Shown here piece by piece: positions 1-9,020 of a stretch of 64,000 nt of DNA (positions within the stretch are counted from its first letter, which is position 1; each line of letters begins with the position of its first letter). Both the position numbers and the translations under genes were made by a program. The stretch lies in the NCBI GenBank assembly GCA_015223225.1, contig JADFCQ010000002.1, forward strand, positions 620,001 to 684,000, in the 5' to 3' direction. This DNA is from Acetobacteraceae bacterium H6797 (lineage in GTDB: Bacteria; Pseudomonadota; Alphaproteobacteria; Acetobacterales; Acetobacteraceae). The notes under the pieces are model-generated. The model did no database searches and was not told the origin of the DNA. It saw nothing but the letters and a program-made list of their open reading frames with translations.

Positions 1-626
1 GCGGCCTGGTCTCGGTCGCGATGCTGGTGATGCACGGCGGCGCCTGGCTCGCGCTCAAGGCCGCCGGCCCCGTGGCCGATCGCGCCCGCGGCTACGGCAC
101 GGTCGCGGCGTTGCTGGTGATTGTGCTCTACGCCCTCGGCGGCGTGCTGCTCTGGGCCTTCGTCGATGGCTATGTCATCACGAGCCCCATCGTGACCGAC
201 GGCCCGGCCAATCCGCTGCTCAAGACGGTCGCCACCGCCCCGGGCGCCTGGTTCGCCAATTACCAGGCCCATCCGATCCTGTTGCTCGCCCCGGCGCTGG
301 GCTTCATCGGTGCCCTGGGCGCGCTGATCGGGCTGCGTTCCCGCCGCGAGGTCATGACGCTGCTCTCGAGCAAGCTCTCGGTCTTCGGCATCATCAGCAG
401 CGTCGGCGTGTCGATGTTCCCGATGATCCTGCCCTCCTCGATCGACCCGCGTGCGAGCCTGACGGTCTGGGACAGTTCCTCCTCGCACATGACGCTCTTC
501 ATCATGCTGGTTTCGACGGTGATCTTCCTGCCGCTGATCCTGCTCTACACGGCCTGGGTCTATAAGGTCATGTGGGGCAAGGTCGACGAGAAGACGATCC
601 GCGAAGGCGGCGAGAGCGTCTACTGA
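1..626 (+). CDS. cydB: Cytochrome bd ubiquinol oxidase subunit II, 3' part
   Basis: This is the C-terminal 207 residues of the CydB subunit of the cytochrome bd quinol oxidase, which passes electrons from quinol to oxygen at the inner membrane. The reading frame is open to the left edge of the window, so the 5' part is missing. At least four hydrophobic membrane helices are visible. The conserved CydB tail is present: the SVGVSMFPMILPSS segment, then TVWDSSSS, then a last helix ending in YKVMWGKV. CydX follows 22 bases downstream, which confirms that this is the end of a cyd operon. The family assignment is secure. Whether it is the canonical or the CIO-type (cyanide-insensitive) branch cannot be told from this part. 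Confidence 0.93.
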   Translation, partial: GLVSVAMLVMHGGAWLALKAAGPVADRARGYGTVAALLVIVLYALGGVLLWAFVDGYVITSPIVTDGPANPLLKTVATAPGAWFANYQAHPILLLAPALGFIGALGALIGLRSRREVMTLLSSKLSVFGIISSVGVSMFPMILPSSIDPRASLTVWDSSSSHMTLFIMLVSTVIFLPLILLYTAWVYKVMWGKVDEKTIREGGESVY

Positions 627-648
627 ACCGATAAAAGGAAACGAGACG

Positions 649-768
649 ATGTGGTATTTCGCCTGGCTTCTCGGCCTCCCCCTCGCCGCCGCCTTCGCCG
701 TGCTCAACGCCATGTGGTTCGAGTTGGTGGATGACGCGAAGGGCCAGAAACCCGCCCAACAGCAATAG
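649..768 (+). CDS. cydX: Cytochrome bd oxidase small subunit CydX/CbdX
   Basis: This 39-residue ORF begins MWYFAWLLGL, has one hydrophobic helix (about residues 4-24) and ends with a short polar tail rich in Gln and Lys. The start MWYFxWxLG and the internal AMWFE are the hallmark of CydX/YbgT, a single-helix subunit that stabilises the haems of cytochrome bd. It lies 22 bases after the cydB stop and has a purine-rich stretch (AAAAGGAAACGAG) as ribosome-binding site. It is easy to miss because of its length. Position and motif together make the call strong. Confidence 0.9.
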   Translation: MWYFAWLLGLPLAAAFAVLNAMWFELVDDAKGQKPAQQQ

Positions 769-828
769 GCCATTAACTGGGCGGCTCGGCTATCCGATGG
801 CCCGGCGGGGTGTTAGCCTCGCCGGGCC

Positions 829-2463
829 ATGCCCATAGAAGCCCTTTGCGCCGCGGTCAGCGGCGAGGCGCTGATGCGCCACACCCGCGAATTCGCGCTG
901 CGCGAGAAGTATTCCGGCACGCCGGAAGAGCTGGAGAGCTTCCGCTATCTCCAGGCGCAGATGGAAAGCTTCGGCTACCGCACCCGGCTGCTGAGTCATG
1001 AGGCCTATATCAGCATCCCCGGCCTGGCTTCCGTCCTGGTCGATGACGCGCCGCTCAAGGCCATCACCCAATCCTTCTCCCGCTCCTCGCCGCTCGACGG
1101 GCTGACGGGCGAGCTGGTCGATCTCGGCGACGGCACCCCGGCCGATTTCGCGGGCAAGGATCTGCGGGGCAAGATCGTCCTCATCGAGGGCATCGCGAGC
1201 CCGGCCGTGGCCACCCGCGCCTCGGAAGCCGGCGCCGCGGGCCAGCTCCATATCAGCCCGCAGAGCCATCTGCATGAGATGTGCATCTCGCCCGTCTGGG
1301 GCAATCCGGGCGTCACCACCCTGGCGGACCTGCCCACGACCGTCGTCTGCACCATCTCCCAGGCCGATGGCGAAGCCCTGCGCGCCCGGCTGAAGGCCGG
1401 CGAGGCGCCGCGCGTCGTGCTCCGTGCCGAGGTCGATACCGGCTGGCGCCAAACGCCGATCCTGGAAGCGGAACTCGGCGAGCCGGAAGCGCCCTTCGTG
1501 CTCTTCAGCGGCCATCACGACACCTGGTATTACGGCGTGATGGATAACGGCACGGCCAATGCCACCATGCTGGAAGCCGCGCGCGTGCTGGCCGCCGAGC
1601 AACCCGCCTGGAAGCGGGGCCTGCGCCTATGCTTCTGGTCGGGCCATTCCCATGGGCGCTATTCCGGCTCCGCCTGGTATGCCGACCAGCATTGGGACGA
1701 GTTGGAGCGCCGCTGCATCGCGCATGTGAATGTCGACTCGACCGGCGGCATCGGCGCGACGGTCATGACCCATGCCGGCACCACGCCCGAACTCACCGCG
1801 CTCGCCACCCGCGCCATCGCCGACGAGACCGGCCAGCGCCATGAGGGCCGCCGACCGGGCCGCAATGGCGACCAGTCCTTCTGGGGCATCGGCATCCCTT
1901 CGATGTTCTGCGGCGTCAGCAGCCAGGTGCCTGGCACCGAGACCTTCGGCCCGCCCAAGATGCGCAACCCGCTCGGCTGGTGGTGGCACACGCCCGAGGA
2001 CACGATCGACAAGATCGACGAGGGCTTCCTCATCCGCGACACGCGCGTCTATGTCCGCACGCTCTGGCACCTGCTGGCCGACGAGACCCTGCCGGTCGAG
2101 CCCCTGGCGGCGGTGACGGCGCTGCGCAAGGAACTGACCGACTTTCTCGCCTTCCCGCCCGCCCGCGCGCTGGACGATGCGGCGCGGGCGCTCTCGGCGC
2201 GGGGAATGCCGGCCGGGCTGTCCGACAGCGCCATCCTCGCCGCCACGCGCCCCCTGGTCACGCTCAACATGACCGAGGGTGACCGTTTCCTGCACGACCC
2301 GGCCCTGCCGCTTCCCGCCTGGCCGATCCTGGCCGCCGTCCGCGCCTGGGCGAAGGCCGCGCCGGGAACGGACCACGCGCGCTTCCTGGCCGTGGACGCC
2401 ACCCGCGCCTGCAACAGGCTGCGGCATGCATTGCGGCAGATAGAAACAATCCTTCACGGCTGA
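829..2463 (+). CDS. M28-family (aminopeptidase-like) protein with PA domain
   Basis: The 544-residue protein resembles M28 zinc aminopeptidases with an inserted PA domain (about residues 90-200). Several M28 metal-site positions can be seen: H229-x-D231 in SGHHDT, D239 in VMDNGT, D303 in NVDSTGG, and a late His in WWWHTPED. The usual GEE motif, whose first Glu is the general base and second a zinc ligand, reads G272-H273-S274 here (context FWSGHSHGRYSGS). The enzyme may therefore use other ligands or be non-peptidolytic. No signal peptide is evident, so it is probably cytoplasmic. The start lacks a clear Shine-Dalgarno sequence. The gene stands alone, 60 bases after cydX. The fold is fairly sure; the substrate is unknown. 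Confidence 0.75.
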   Translation: MPIEALCAAVSGEALMRHTREFALREKYSGTPEELESFRYLQAQMESFGYRTRLLSHEAYISIPGLASVLVDDAPLKAITQSFSRSSPLDGLTGELVDLGDGTPADFAGKDLRGKIVLIEGIASPAVATRASEAGAAGQLHISPQSHLHEMCISPVWGNPGVTTLADLPTTVVCTISQADGEALRARLKAGEAPRVVLRAEVDTGWRQTPILEAELGEPEAPFVLFSGHHDTWYYGVMDNGTANATMLEAARVLAAEQPAWKRGLRLCFWSGHSHGRYSGSAWYADQHWDELERRCIAHVNVDSTGGIGATVMTHAGTTPELTALATRAIADETGQRHEGRRPGRNGDQSFWGIGIPSMFCGVSSQVPGTETFGPPKMRNPLGWWWHTPEDTIDKIDEGFLIRDTRVYVRTLWHLLADETLPVEPLAAVTALRKELTDFLAFPPARALDDAARALSARGMPAGLSDSAILAATRPLVTLNMTEGDRFLHDPALPLPAWPILAAVRAWAKAAPGTDHARFLAVDATRACNRLRHALRQIETILHG

Positions 2464-2572
2464 CAGCCTTCACGCGGGGCGGCGAAGCGGCCATCAAGCC
2501 GCCACGATAGCCTGACAGGAGGAGCTTGCCGGGTGCCGCCCGGCGCTCGCCTCGCCCGGACGGGATAGAACG

Positions 2573-4147
2573 ATGACCTTGCTCGAAGCCGTTCTGGCGC
2601 TGCTTGCCGCCTGCCTCATCTTCGCGGTGCTGGCGCGGCGCACGAAAATCCCGCCCGCGGTGATGTTCGTGGTCGGCGGCATGGGCCTGGCCTTCATTCC
2701 CGGCATGCCCTCCGTCACGCTCGATCCGGAACTGGCGCTGGCGCTCTTCCTGCCGCCGCTGCTCCAGGCGAGCGCCTTCCGCACCGATCTCAAGGCCTTC
2801 AAGGCCGATATCCGCGCCATCCTGCTGCTCGCCGTGGGCGCCGTGATCTTCTCGGCCTTCTGCATCGGCCTGCTGATGCATTGGCTGATCCCGGACCTGC
2901 CCTTCACGGTGGCCCTGGCCTTCGGCGCCATCATCGCCCCGCCCGATGCCGTAGCGGCGGCGAGCGTGCTCTCCCGTCTGCCCATCCCCCGACGCATCGT
3001 CACGGTGCTGGAGGGCGAGAGCCTGCTGAACGACGCGACGGCGCTCGTGCTCTATCGCTTCTCCATCTCAGCCTTCATGGCCGGCGGCTTCTCCTTCGGC
3101 GAGGCCGCGGGCAGCTTCCTGCTGGTGGGCGCGGGCGGCATCGCTATCGGCCTCGCGGCGGCCAGGGCGGCCGCCTGGATCAACCGGCGGGTGCATGATT
3201 CCTCGATCGAGATCGCCCTCTCCTTCCTCGTCGGCTTCGCCGTCTTCATGGTGGCGGAGAAGCTGCATGTCTCGGGCGTCATCGCCGTCGTGACGCTCGG
3301 CATCATGATGGGCCGGCACCGCCACGCCATTTCCACCGCCCATACGCGGATCGAGGCCGGGGCCGTCTGGTCCTTCGTGGAATTCGTGCTGACCAGCCTC
3401 GTCTTCATCCTGGTCGGGTTGCAGCTCAACACCATCCTCTCGCGGCTGAGCGGCTGGTTCGTCTATGAGCTGGCGGGGCTTGCGCTCGCCGTCTCGCTGG
3501 CCCTGGTCGCCGTGCGTTTCCTCTGGCTCTTTCCCGCCGCCCTGCTGCCGCCGCTCATCTTCCCGCGCTTCGGAGTAAAATCGGCCCTGCCCAGCGCGAA
3601 GCCGCTCATCGTCGTGGGCTGGGCGGGGATGCGCGGCGTGGTCAGCCTCGCCGCCGCGCTGGCCCTGCCGCTCGACGTGCCCTATCGCGACCTGCTGATC
3701 TTCCTGGCCTTCTGCGCCATCCTCGCGACGCTCGTGGTGCAGGGCACCTCGCTCGAATGGGTGATCCGCCGGCTCGGCCTCGCGCGCGGGCGAACCAGCG
3801 TGGCCCGGGCCGAGGAGGCCGACCTCCGCCGCGTCCTCGCCCGTGCCCAGCTCGAGGCCGTGCGCAAGCGCACCGAGGATGAGCTGGACGGCGTGATCGC
3901 CGCCGATCTGCTGCCGGAATACCGCGATATCGACCGCGTCTATCACGGCTTCGCCGGTGGCGCCTCGGGGGCCGAGTTGCAATCCCGCCTGCAGATCCGG
4001 CTCCATGCCCTGCGCGAGGGCCGCCGGGCGATGCTGCAGCATCACGAGGCCCATAGCCTGCCGGATGAGATGGTGCTCGGCATGGCGCGGGAGCTGGATC
4101 TCGAGGAGGTGCGCCTGCTCCGCCTGCTGGATGCCGCCAGCCGCTGA
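2573..4147 (+). CDS. CPA1-family Na+/H+ antiporter (NhaP-like)
   Basis: This 524-residue protein has about 12 membrane helices in its first 400 residues and then a cytoplasmic tail of about 120 residues. Family motifs are clear: LFLPPLLQAS in helix 3, APPDAVAA, the EGESLLNDATAL ion-binding segment, and GWAGMRGVVSLAAAL near the end of the membrane part. CPA1 proteins exchange sodium or potassium for protons and help pH and salt homeostasis. The cation specificity cannot be read from sequence. The gene is probably monocistronic: 109 bases separate it from the peptidase gene upstream and 73 from the small secreted protein downstream. Confidence 0.9.
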   Translation: MTLLEAVLALLAACLIFAVLARRTKIPPAVMFVVGGMGLAFIPGMPSVTLDPELALALFLPPLLQASAFRTDLKAFKADIRAILLLAVGAVIFSAFCIGLLMHWLIPDLPFTVALAFGAIIAPPDAVAAASVLSRLPIPRRIVTVLEGESLLNDATALVLYRFSISAFMAGGFSFGEAAGSFLLVGAGGIAIGLAAARAAAWINRRVHDSSIEIALSFLVGFAVFMVAEKLHVSGVIAVVTLGIMMGRHRHAISTAHTRIEAGAVWSFVEFVLTSLVFILVGLQLNTILSRLSGWFVYELAGLALAVSLALVAVRFLWLFPAALLPPLIFPRFGVKSALPSAKPLIVVGWAGMRGVVSLAAALALPLDVPYRDLLIFLAFCAILATLVVQGTSLEWVIRRLGLARGRTSVARAEEADLRRVLARAQLEAVRKRTEDELDGVIAADLLPEYRDIDRVYHGFAGGASGAELQSRLQIRLHALREGRRAMLQHHEAHSLPDEMVLGMARELDLEEVRLLRLLDAASR

Positions 4148-4220
4148 CGCCTTCGCGAACGGCTGCAACCATGGCCGGGCCGTCATGCTTTCCCGCCGAA
4201 AGAGAAGGAGGAAAGCGACC

Positions 4221-4685
4221 ATGACAGCGCGACGCGCCCTGATCGCCCTGGCGGCATCGGCCGGGCTCGCGGGCCAGGCTTACGCCCTGACCCCGCCGCA
4301 GGAGAACCCCGCGCAACGGCCCTGGGTCGGCCAATATGCCTATGAATGGCCCGGCGGCCGGAATGCCGGCGGCATCGCCATTTTCGTCGATTACAAGCTG
4401 ACCGTCGGCACCGGCGTGACAGACTGCCGGATCGACATCACCGGCTATCAGAGCGACGAGCATATCCGCTGCGAGGTCGCGGCCGATGCCACCCACCTCT
4501 GGATACGCTTCCACAGCTACACGAATGGCAAGCTGGTCAACCAATACGGCACGGCGGTCTACCGCCCCGGCCAGGAACTCCTGCGTCTCACGCGCAGCGG
4601 CAATGGCCCGCTCCTGACGGAATGGGGCGCCCTTCAGCCTTCGGAGAAGGATACGGGCGCCGCCCCGCGCTTCAGCAAGCAATAG
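4221..4685 (+). CDS. Small exported protein of unknown function
   Basis: I do not recognise this 154-residue protein. It starts with a signal peptide (MTARRALIALAASAGLAGQAYA, likely cleavage after AYA). The mature part has many aromatic residues and alternating polar and hydrophobic stretches that suggest a beta-rich domain. Two cysteines (in TDCRIDI and IRCEVA) may form a disulfide in the periplasm. The start at 4221 was chosen because AGGAGGAAA lies just before it and a signal peptide begins there; the open frame extends further upstream without support. It converges with the EF-hand protein gene, with 33 bases between stops. Confidence 0.7.
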   Translation: MTARRALIALAASAGLAGQAYALTPPQENPAQRPWVGQYAYEWPGGRNAGGIAIFVDYKLTVGTGVTDCRIDITGYQSDEHIRCEVAADATHLWIRFHSYTNGKLVNQYGTAVYRPGQELLRLTRSGNGPLLTEWGALQPSEKDTGAAPRFSKQ

Positions 4686-4718
4686 GCCGAAGCGCGGGAA
4701 CGCTAAGGGACAGGCGGG

Positions 4719-5666
4719 CTATTCGTCGTTCCCGCTGCCCATGATGGTGTCGAGCAGGCCGCGCAGCAGGCTCGCGCCATCGGCCAGGCCCTCGGTGCGC
4801 AGCGGCGAGCCGGTGGCGCTGCCCGTGCCGTCCGGCAGGGCCACGCGGTCCTGGCCGAGCTCGGTGCGGGAGAGCTTGCCGTCGCCGTCGTAGTCGTAGC
4901 TCTCCACCATCAGCCGCGCCGCCAGCACGCCGCCCAGCATGCCGCCGCCGATGGCAGCGCCCATCGAGGGGGTCGAGCCGTCTTCCTGCGCCGTGATGAC
5001 CCAGGCGAGGCCGCGCATCAGCCGGGCCAGTTCCGCCGGGCTCAGCAGCTTGTCGCCGGAGACATCGGCCACCGCCACGATGGTTTCGATGCAGCTCCGC
5101 ATGTCGCGCCCCGCGACGCCGCAGCCATCCTCCAGCCGCTCCAGCGCGCCGAGGGCCGCGAGGCCTTCGCCATGGGCCAGCATGAAGCTCGCGGGCAGGC
5201 TCGGACACCGCTGCCAGGAGACGACGGGCGTATCGCCGGGAATGGCGTCGTCGCGCAGCTTCGGGCCTGGTTCGGCGGTCGAGAGGTTATTGCCGTCGAG
5301 CTTCATCATGCTGCGCGGCGCCTCGGCCCCGCGCGCCGTGGCGATAGTCCAGCCGCCGGCCTCGCGGAGGCCGACGAAGCGCTGCACCTTCACATCCCCA
5401 TCCTGCGGCAGGAAGGCCGAGGAGCGCGGCGTGATGTAGAGCACCGCCTCCGGCGCCGCGCAGCTGCCCTTGACCCAGGCGCCTCGCACGCCGGTGGCGA
5501 TGCCGCTACCCATGCCGGCCGGCGCCGCCGGGGTGGCCGCGGGCGCGGGCGTGGTGGCCGCCGGGGGCTGGGCCGGCTGGGCAGCCGCCACACCCCCGAA
5601 AAGGGTGGCGGAGAGGGCGGCGCCCAGGCCGAACAGAGACCCTAGCAAAGTCTGACGAAAGCTCAT
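4719..5666 (-). CDS. Exported EF-hand calcium-binding protein
   Basis: The 315-residue product has an N-terminal signal peptide (to about residue 29, AAAQPAQ) followed by a Pro/Ala-rich linker. Two canonical EF-hand loops occur in the C-terminal half: DVSGDKLLSPAE and DYDGDGKLSRTE, each with D at positions 1 and 5 and E at 12. They predict calcium binding in the periplasm or outside the cell. The middle region (about 50-170) has several Cys and matches no family I know. The start codon overlaps the stop of the upstream repeat protein (ATGA, 5663-5666), so the two are translationally coupled and probably act together. The function is unknown. Confidence 0.8.
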   Translation of the reverse strand: MSFRQTLLGSLFGLGAALSATLFGGVAAAQPAQPPAATTPAPAATPAAPAGMGSGIATGVRGAWVKGSCAAPEAVLYITPRSSAFLPQDGDVKVQRFVGLREAGGWTIATARGAEAPRSMMKLDGNNLSTAEPGPKLRDDAIPGDTPVVSWQRCPSLPASFMLAHGEGLAALGALERLEDGCGVAGRDMRSCIETIVAVADVSGDKLLSPAELARLMRGLAWVITAQEDGSTPSMGAAIGGGMLGGVLAARLMVESYDYDGDGKLSRTELGQDRVALPDGTGSATGSPLRTEGLADGASLLRGLLDTIMGSGNDE

Positions 5667-7198
5667 GGGAGGCTCACCTCGGTACCGGCGCAGAGATCGA
5701 AGCCAGGGCGGGTCGCCGTCTGGCCGTCACGGAAAATGGCGGTGAGGTCGACGATGCAGCCCCCACCTTCGGGCGGCATCAGGTCCAGCACCTCGCCGGC
5801 GCCGAGCACGGTCGCGCCCAGGCGGTCATCGCCGCGCGGGCTCGCCTCGCCCGACTTACTGGCGGACGGCGTGTAAAGCTCCACCATCGGCACGCCCGCC
5901 GCATTGCGCAGGCGCACGCTGCCCTGGGCGGGCGGGGCGCTCGGGTCGGCCGGGCCGCCATCCTCCACCTGGTTGGACAGCGTCCAGCCGCGGCGCAGCG
6001 TCACGGTGCCGAGCTGGCAGACATTGATGCCGCGGCGCTCCTCGGCCGAACCATTGGGGAAGACGATGCGGATATCGACCTGGCAATCGGCCTGCAGCGT
6101 GACGCTGCGGCGGCCGCCACGGGCGAGCACCTCGTCATCGAGCCGGTCCGGGCCCCAGTCGCTCTCATTGGCGGGCGAGACATAGAGCTGCTCGATCTCG
6201 GAATCGTGCCGGTTCAGCAGCACCACTTCGCGCGTCGGCAGGCGGGGAATGTCCGACCCGTCGAAGCGCACGCGGGGCGTCTGGCAGATATCGACGCCGC
6301 GCTTTTCCTCCGCCTGATCGTCGCCATAGGTGGCGCGGACGTCGATGCGGCAACTGGCGCTGCGGATGCGCATGGTGAAGCTCTGCCCGGCCTCGATCAC
6401 GTCGCTGCCCAGGCGGTCGCCGCGCCAATTGGTCTCGCCCCCCGTCTGGCCAGTCGAGGGAATCGCGTAGAGATAGCGGATGGTGTCGGTGCCGCCATTC
6501 TCGACCGTCACCTGACGCATCGGGATGCTAGCATCGCCGAAGCCGACCACGCGCTGGGTGCAGATATTCACCCGCTCGCGATCCTCGGTGCTGTCATCCT
6601 CATAGATGGCGCGCACGGTGACGACGCAATCGCGCGTCCGGCCCAGGCTGAGCTTGAAGCGCGCACCGGCGCCGATCATGTCGGCACCCAGCCGGTCCGG
6701 CCCACGCTCCGACGAGCCGGGGGGGAAGACATAGAGTTCGCGCACGGAAAGATCGGTATCGTTGGCGATCTCGAATTCGCGCACGGGCGCCGTCGGGTCG
6801 CCCATCACCACGCGCGTCACGCGGCAAAGGTCGATCCGCTGGCGCTCCTGCGTGGAGCCATCGGCGAGAACGGCGCGGAAGTCGAAGTTGCACCCGCGCT
6901 GACGGCCAAGGCGGATTCGCAGCGAGGCGCCGGCCGGGAGCGTGTCGGCCCCCAGGCGATCGGGGCCGGGATCGGCGGAACCGCTCGGCATGACATAAAG
7001 TTCACGCATCGCGATGCCGGTTTCGTTCTGCACCATCGCCTCGCGATCGGCGGGCGGGCGGACGGCCGGCGGTGAGGGAGGCTGGACCACCGCGGGTGGG
7101 GAGGCGGCCGCCGGGGCCTTCGGCGCGCCTTGGGCGAGGGCCTCGCCCATGCCCATAAGGCCTAGGCACGCCATCATGATTACTGGCCAGGACCGCAT
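5663..7198 (-). CDS. Exported protein with five tandem disulfide-type repeats
   Basis: The 511-residue protein has a signal peptide (MRSWPVIMMACLGLMGMGEALAQ), a Pro/Ala linker and then five repeats of about 85 residues that fill the rest. Each repeat opens with a (R/Y/Q/V)xLYxxP block, continues with GPDRLGAD-like and GAG-like segments, and ends with two cysteines always spaced C-x21-C around an acidic or DG turn (for example CNFDFRAVL to RIDLC). Constant spacing in all five copies suggests one disulfide per repeat and a beta-rich fold. The start at 7198 was chosen over an upstream ATG because the signal peptide begins there. It is coupled to the EF-hand gene by a 4-base overlap. I do not know a function; a surface or periplasmic binding role is a guess. 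Confidence 0.8.
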   Translation of the reverse strand: MRSWPVIMMACLGLMGMGEALAQGAPKAPAAASPPAVVQPPSPPAVRPPADREAMVQNETGIAMRELYVMPSGSADPGPDRLGADTLPAGASLRIRLGRQRGCNFDFRAVLADGSTQERQRIDLCRVTRVVMGDPTAPVREFEIANDTDLSVRELYVFPPGSSERGPDRLGADMIGAGARFKLSLGRTRDCVVTVRAIYEDDSTEDRERVNICTQRVVGFGDASIPMRQVTVENGGTDTIRYLYAIPSTGQTGGETNWRGDRLGSDVIEAGQSFTMRIRSASCRIDVRATYGDDQAEEKRGVDICQTPRVRFDGSDIPRLPTREVVLLNRHDSEIEQLYVSPANESDWGPDRLDDEVLARGGRRSVTLQADCQVDIRIVFPNGSAEERRGINVCQLGTVTLRRGWTLSNQVEDGGPADPSAPPAQGSVRLRNAAGVPMVELYTPSASKSGEASPRGDDRLGATVLGAGEVLDLMPPEGGGCIVDLTAIFRDGQTATRPGFDLCAGTEVSLP

Positions 7199-7450
7199 GT
7201 CGTCTCCCGTTCCGCAGTCGTTAATCTCGGGGTCTTCCGGGTTTTGTGGCGCCAAGCCATGCTCGCGGTCAATCTCCGCCCCGATGACGATCAGGCCATG
7301 GCGTGATCGTTACAAACCCTACGGCGCCGCAATCTTTGAAGAGAGCCAAGCGGGCTCAGGAAGGCAACACGGAGGTAAGATTTGCACAAGCCCGGCGGCT
7401 TACATAACCTCGGCCCGTCGAAACCCTCGATTGAAGGGGAAGGAAACTTT

Positions 7451-8419
7451 ATGAATCGCCGTCAATGGCTCATCGCGGGCGCCGCCACCCTGGCCGCGCC
7501 TCTCCTGGCGGGCCGTGCCGCGCAGGCCCAGCAGAAAATCGCCAGCCTCAACGTCTTCATCCCGGCGGGCCCCGGCGGCGGCTGGGACGGTCTGGGCCGC
7601 GCCATCGAGCAGGTCGCGCGCCCGGCCGGGCTGGTCAGCACCTTCCAGTTCGAGAATGTCGGCGGCGCCGGCGGCATGGTTGGGCTGCCACGCTTCGTGG
7701 CCCAGCGCCGCGGCCGCGCCGACAGCATCATGATCGGCGGCAGCGTCATGGTCGGCGCGGGCCTGACCAACAAATCCCCCGTCACGATCAAAGACGTCGT
7801 TCCCGTCGCACGGCTGACCGAGGAAGTCGGTGTCATCGTCGTCCCCGCCTCCTCAGACTTCAAGACGATCAAGGACCTGCTGGACGCGCTGAAGGCCAAT
7901 CCGGGCTCGGTCGCCATCGGCGGCGGCTCGGCGGGCGGCACCGACCACATCACGCTCGGCCTCATGCTCCGCGCCCTCGGCCGCTCGGCCAAGGAGGCCT
8001 CCTATGTCGCCTTCGCGGGCGGCGGGCCGGCCCAGGCGGCGCTGCTCGGCGCGCAGGTGAAGGCCGGCATCTCCGGCATGTCGGAATTCTCCGAGCAGGT
8101 TAAGGCGGGCCGTCTGCGCGCCCTGGCCACCACGGGCGAAAAGCGCTCCGACCCTAACCTGCCCACTCTGAAGGAATCCGGCCTCGACGTGGTCACGGCC
8201 AATTGGCGCGGCGTCTTCGCCGCCCCGGGCGTGAAGCCCGAGGCGCGCCAGGCGCTGACCGATCTCATGACCGCGCTGCACGCCCTTCCCGCCTGGAAGG
8301 AGTTGCTGACGACGCGTGAATGGGACGATGCCTTCATGACCGGCACCGCCTTCGAGGAATATCTCGCCAAGGATATCGCCTCTACTGAGACGGTGCTGAA
8401 GGAAATCGGCCTCGCCTGA
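7451..8419 (+). CDS. tctC: Tripartite tricarboxylate transporter substrate-binding protein (TctC/Bug)
   Basis: The 322-residue periplasmic binding protein starts with a signal peptide (MNRRQWLIAGAATLAAPLLAGRAAQA, twin-Arg-like MNRRQW). It has Bug-family marks: FIPAGPGGGWDGLGR near the N-terminus, an FENVGGAGGMVGL segment, and SAGGTDHIT in the middle. It would capture a carboxylate and deliver it to TctBA, encoded just downstream. The start at 7451 has AAGGGGAAGGAAA as ribosome-binding site. A strong intrinsic terminator (8439-8469) follows, so the binding protein may be made in excess over the membrane subunits. The ligand cannot be predicted. Confidence 0.9.
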   Translation: MNRRQWLIAGAATLAAPLLAGRAAQAQQKIASLNVFIPAGPGGGWDGLGRAIEQVARPAGLVSTFQFENVGGAGGMVGLPRFVAQRRGRADSIMIGGSVMVGAGLTNKSPVTIKDVVPVARLTEEVGVIVVPASSDFKTIKDLLDALKANPGSVAIGGGSAGGTDHITLGLMLRALGRSAKEASYVAFAGGGPAQAALLGAQVKAGISGMSEFSEQVKAGRLRALATTGEKRSDPNLPTLKESGLDVVTANWRGVFAAPGVKPEARQALTDLMTALHALPAWKELLTTREWDDAFMTGTAFEEYLAKDIASTETVLKEIGLA

Positions 8420-8438
8420 AGCGGGGGCGCGCTGAGGG

Positions 8439-8469
8439 AAGGCCGGCCGCATCGAGGGCCGGCCTTTTT
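8439..8469 (+). terminator. Intrinsic terminator between tctC and tctB
   Basis: A perfect 10-bp stem (AAGGCCGGCC at 8439-8448 with GGCCGGCCTT at 8457-8466) with an 8-base loop is followed by a T-run (8465-8469). It lies 20 bases after the tctC stop and 65 bases before tctB. In this position it should stop part of the transcription and set the ratio of binding protein to permease. Confidence 0.85.
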
Positions 8470-8534
8470 CATCCTCAGCTTTTTTATCGCTGTTTACTTC
8501 TGAACAATTCCTCGTCGATCAAAGCGGGAAAGAC

Positions 8535-9020
8535 ATGCAGGCAAGAGGCGTCTCGCGGCCGGATCTATTGGTCGGGCTCTTTGTACTGGCGCTGGCCGCG
8601 CTCGTCGGTTGGCAGGCGGCGGCCATCCCCACCTCGCCGGTCTATGCGCAGGTCGGGCCCAAATTCGTGCCTTATCTCGTCACGGCTTTCATGGCCGTGC
8701 TCGGCATCGGCCTCACGCTGCACGCGCTGCGCGGCGGCTGGACGGCCGATATCCCCGAGGTGGTCGAGGCGCCGCCGACCAATTGGCGTGCGCTCATCCT
8801 CGTGGGCGCCGGGCTGGTGGTGAACTTGGTGCTGATCGAGCCGCTGGGCTTCGTCATCGCGGCGACGGCGCAATTCGTCCTCGTCGCCGCCGGCTTCGGC
8901 AGCCGCAACCCGCTGCGCGACCTCATCATCGGCCTCGTCGTCACCCTTCTCGCCTTCATCGGCTTCGACAAGGCGCTGGGCGTGAATATCGGCGCCGGTA
9001 TTCTGGAGGGCCTGTTCTGA
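8535..9020 (+). CDS. tctB: Tripartite tricarboxylate transporter small membrane subunit TctB
   Basis: The 161-residue protein has four predicted membrane helices, the size and topology of TctB, the small permease subunit of secondary TTT transporters. It is hydrophobic throughout apart from a polar loop near residues 60-80. It lies between the TctC terminator and tctA, and its TGA stop overlaps the tctA ATG (TGATG at 9018-9022), which shows translational coupling. TctB sequences are poorly conserved, so much of the support comes from gene order and topology. Confidence 0.87.
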   Translation: MQARGVSRPDLLVGLFVLALAALVGWQAAAIPTSPVYAQVGPKFVPYLVTAFMAVLGIGLTLHALRGGWTADIPEVVEAPPTNWRALILVGAGLVVNLVLIEPLGFVIAATAQFVLVAAGFGSRNPLRDLIIGLVVTLLAFIGFDKALGVNIGAGILEGLF

